Source of the DNA: CAWEQO01 sp963811225
GTDB taxonomy: Bacteria; Chloroflexota; Anaerolineae; Anaerolineales; Anaerolineaceae
Reading direction: 5' to 3'
Length of the DNA: 64,000 nucleotides
Assembly: GCA_963811225.1 (NCBI GenBank)
Contig: CAWEQO010000005.1
Coordinates: 1 to 64,000, forward strand
Positions 62,810 through 64,000 of this stretch are shown one piece after another. Position 1 is the first letter of the stretch. Every line of letters begins with the position of its first letter. The position numbers and the translations under genes were made by a program. Under the pieces are notes generated by a model. That model ran no database searches and was not told the origin of the DNA. It was given only the letters and a program-made list of their open reading frames with translations.

Positions 62810-63712
62810 ATGGATGTCTATGGTGGGGTTGAGGCGGGCGGGACCAAGTTCAACTGCATCGTTGGGACCGGGCCGCAGGATATTCGCGCGGAGGCGCGCT
62901 TTCCCACGACTGTTCCCGATGAAACGTTAAATCACGTGCTGGAATTTTTCCAGGAGTACCAGCGGGATTCGGGCGATACGCTCAAGTCGTTTGGGATCGC
63001 CTCTTTCGGGCCCATCGATCTGAATGAACCCTCCCCAACCTACGGTTACATCACCACCACACCCAAGGCCAATTGGGCAATGACCGACGTCGTGGGGCCG
63101 GTGAGCGAGGCTTTCCAGGTTCCGGTGGCCTTCGACATCGATGTGATCGCCCCGGCCATTGCGGAGGAGATCTGGGGGGCGGCCAAGGGGCTGCGCAATT
63201 ACATGTACATGACCATCGGCACGGGCATCGGCGGGGGCGCCATCGTGCACGGCAAGCCGATGCACGGCATGCTGCACTCCGAGATGGGGCATATTCGTAT
63301 GCCGCACAACCTGCAGGTCGATCCCTACCCCGGCGGCTGCCCGTTCCACGGTGACTGTTTCGAGGGCCTGGCAAGCGGACCGGCGATGATGCAGCGCTGG
63401 GGCCGGCGGGCCGAAGTGCTGCCGCCGGATCACCCGGCCTGGGAGTTGGAAGCCGACTACATCGCCCTGGCCATGCAGACCTTCATCTGCACCCTGTCAC
63501 CCCAGCGGATCATCCTGGGGGGCGGGGTGATGCAGCAGGGGCACCTGTTCCCGCTGGTGCGCAAGAAGGTGCAAGAGTATCTCAACGGCTACGTGCGCTC
63601 GCCCGCCCTGTTCGAAGGCATCGACGATTACATCGTTCCTCCGGCGTTGGGCAACCGCTCCGGGGTTCTGGGCGCGCTGGCCCTGGCGATGCGCCTGGTT
63701 GACGATCGATAG
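62810..63712 (+). CDS. ROK-family sugar kinase (fructokinase-like)
   Basis: 300 residues. Phosphate loop GGVEAGGTKFNC (5-16), TIGTGIGGGAIV, and the zinc-binding segment GHIRMPHN ... GCPFHGDCFEGLASGPA, which is characteristic of Bacillus-type ROK fructokinases (GmuE/YdhR). The DxDxNxAAxGE motif is FDIDVIAPAIAEE here: the Asp remains but the following Asn is Ile. Phosphorylation of fructose or mannose is likely. An alpha/beta hydrolase starts 9 nt later. Confidence 0.88.
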   Translation: MDVYGGVEAGGTKFNCIVGTGPQDIRAEARFPTTVPDETLNHVLEFFQEYQRDSGDTLKSFGIASFGPIDLNEPSPTYGYITTTPKANWAMTDVVGPVSEAFQVPVAFDIDVIAPAIAEEIWGAAKGLRNYMYMTIGTGIGGGAIVHGKPMHGMLHSEMGHIRMPHNLQVDPYPGGCPFHGDCFEGLASGPAMMQRWGRRAEVLPPDHPAWELEADYIALAMQTFICTLSPQRIILGGGVMQQGHLFPLVRKKVQEYLNGYVRSPALFEGIDDYIVPPALGNRSGVLGALALAMRLVDDR

Positions 63713-63721
63713 GAGGCCCCA

Positions 63722-64000
63722 ATGCGTTTACACGTGCGTGAATCTGGACCAATCGATGCGCCGGCTATCCTGTTCCTGCATGGGGGCGGGGCCAGCGGCT
63801 GGACGTGGGAACCGGTCGTCCAACGCTTGCCCGGTTATCACTGCCTGGTGCCGGACCTTCCTGCGCACGGCAAGAGCCAGGACAGCCGTTTCAGTGTGCC
63901 GCAGGCGATCGAGCAGCTGGATGAACTGATCGAGCAGAAAGCGGCGGGGAAGGAGATTTCGCTGGTGGGGCTCTCGCTGGGCGCGCAGGTGGGGCTGTCG
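63722..64000 (+). CDS. Alpha/beta hydrolase (truncated by window end)
   Basis: 93 residues to the window edge from ATG 63722, with AGGAGG 6 nt upstream and 9 nt after the kinase stop. LFLHGGGASGWTW is the oxyanion HG motif and VGLSLGAQ contains the nucleophile elbow G-L-S-L-G. The C-terminal Asp/His are outside the window. The family covers esterases, peroxidases and related enzymes; no finer call is possible. Confidence 0.85.
   Translation, partial: MRLHVRESGPIDAPAILFLHGGGASGWTWEPVVQRLPGYHCLVPDLPAHGKSQDSRFSVPQAIEQLDELIEQKAAGKEISLVGLSLGAQVGLS

Overview
The window is about 64 kb of GC-rich bacterial chromosome. The gene set is Min/Rod morphogenesis, YfhO-type membrane proteins, Wzz-fused tyrosine kinases paired with LysM proteins, an NBR1-like lipoprotein and trigger factor with an acidic tail. 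Together with abundant intergenic palindromes this points to a Chloroflexota (Anaerolineae-like) organism. That assignment is inference from family content, since no rRNA is present. No plasmid, phage, transposase or CRISPR signature was seen.

Layout. 1-3.6 kb: end of minD, minE, rodA, gltX. 3.7-7.9 kb: tRNA-Gln, a CBS-pair protein and two membrane proteins. 8-16.8 kb (minus): a P-type cation ATPase behind a convincing yybP-ykoY (Mn2+) riboswitch, an MFS permease, a small Cys protein, VKOR, moeA and rel. 17-21.2 kb (minus): a HAD phosphatase and a two-gene amino-acid-type dehydrogenase with a fused multi-cluster alpha subunit. 21.6-22.6 kb: pfkA. 22.6-29.2 kb (minus): tRNA-Leu, tig, clpP, NagD-like HAD, rlmN, ftsY and prfB, the last with a classical programmed +1 frameshift. 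29.5-34.8 kb: lipoprotein, tRNA methyltransferase, Nudix hydrolase, a 570-bp repeat cluster, rplY, and a PII-like gene coupled to a Ca2+/Na+ antiporter. 34.9-39.1 kb (minus): glpK, glpA, sdhB, sdhC, sdhD. 39.3-51.5 kb (minus): an exopolysaccharide/cell-surface glycan cluster. 51.7-55.8 kb: a small protein and a two-component system. 55.9-64 kb: rfbB, O-methyltransferase, P450, HDAC-like, LuxR-type regulator with HtrA-like protease, SpoU methyltransferase, ROK sugar kinase and a truncated alpha/beta hydrolase.

The best candidate for an undescribed system is glpK-glpA-sdhB-sdhC-sdhD. The glycerol-3-phosphate dehydrogenase flavoprotein GlpA overlaps a fumarate-reductase/succinate-dehydrogenase iron-sulfur subunit by 8 nt. 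Two SDH-type heme anchors follow, with no sdhA and no glpB/glpC. The simplest reading is a glycerol-3-phosphate:quinone oxidoreductase in which GlpA replaces SdhA on an SDH chassis.

Other themes: (i) at least ten long, often near-perfect palindromes between genes, some sharing arm sequences and several lying between divergent genes where they cannot be ordinary terminators; (ii) a glycan cluster with two paralogous kinase/LysM pairs whose LysM proteins share an unnamed Cys/His module, plus a sugar-phosphate transferase with reversed domain order; (iii) three apparent frameshifts between 52.7 and 62.1 kb, which may be sequence errors or decay.
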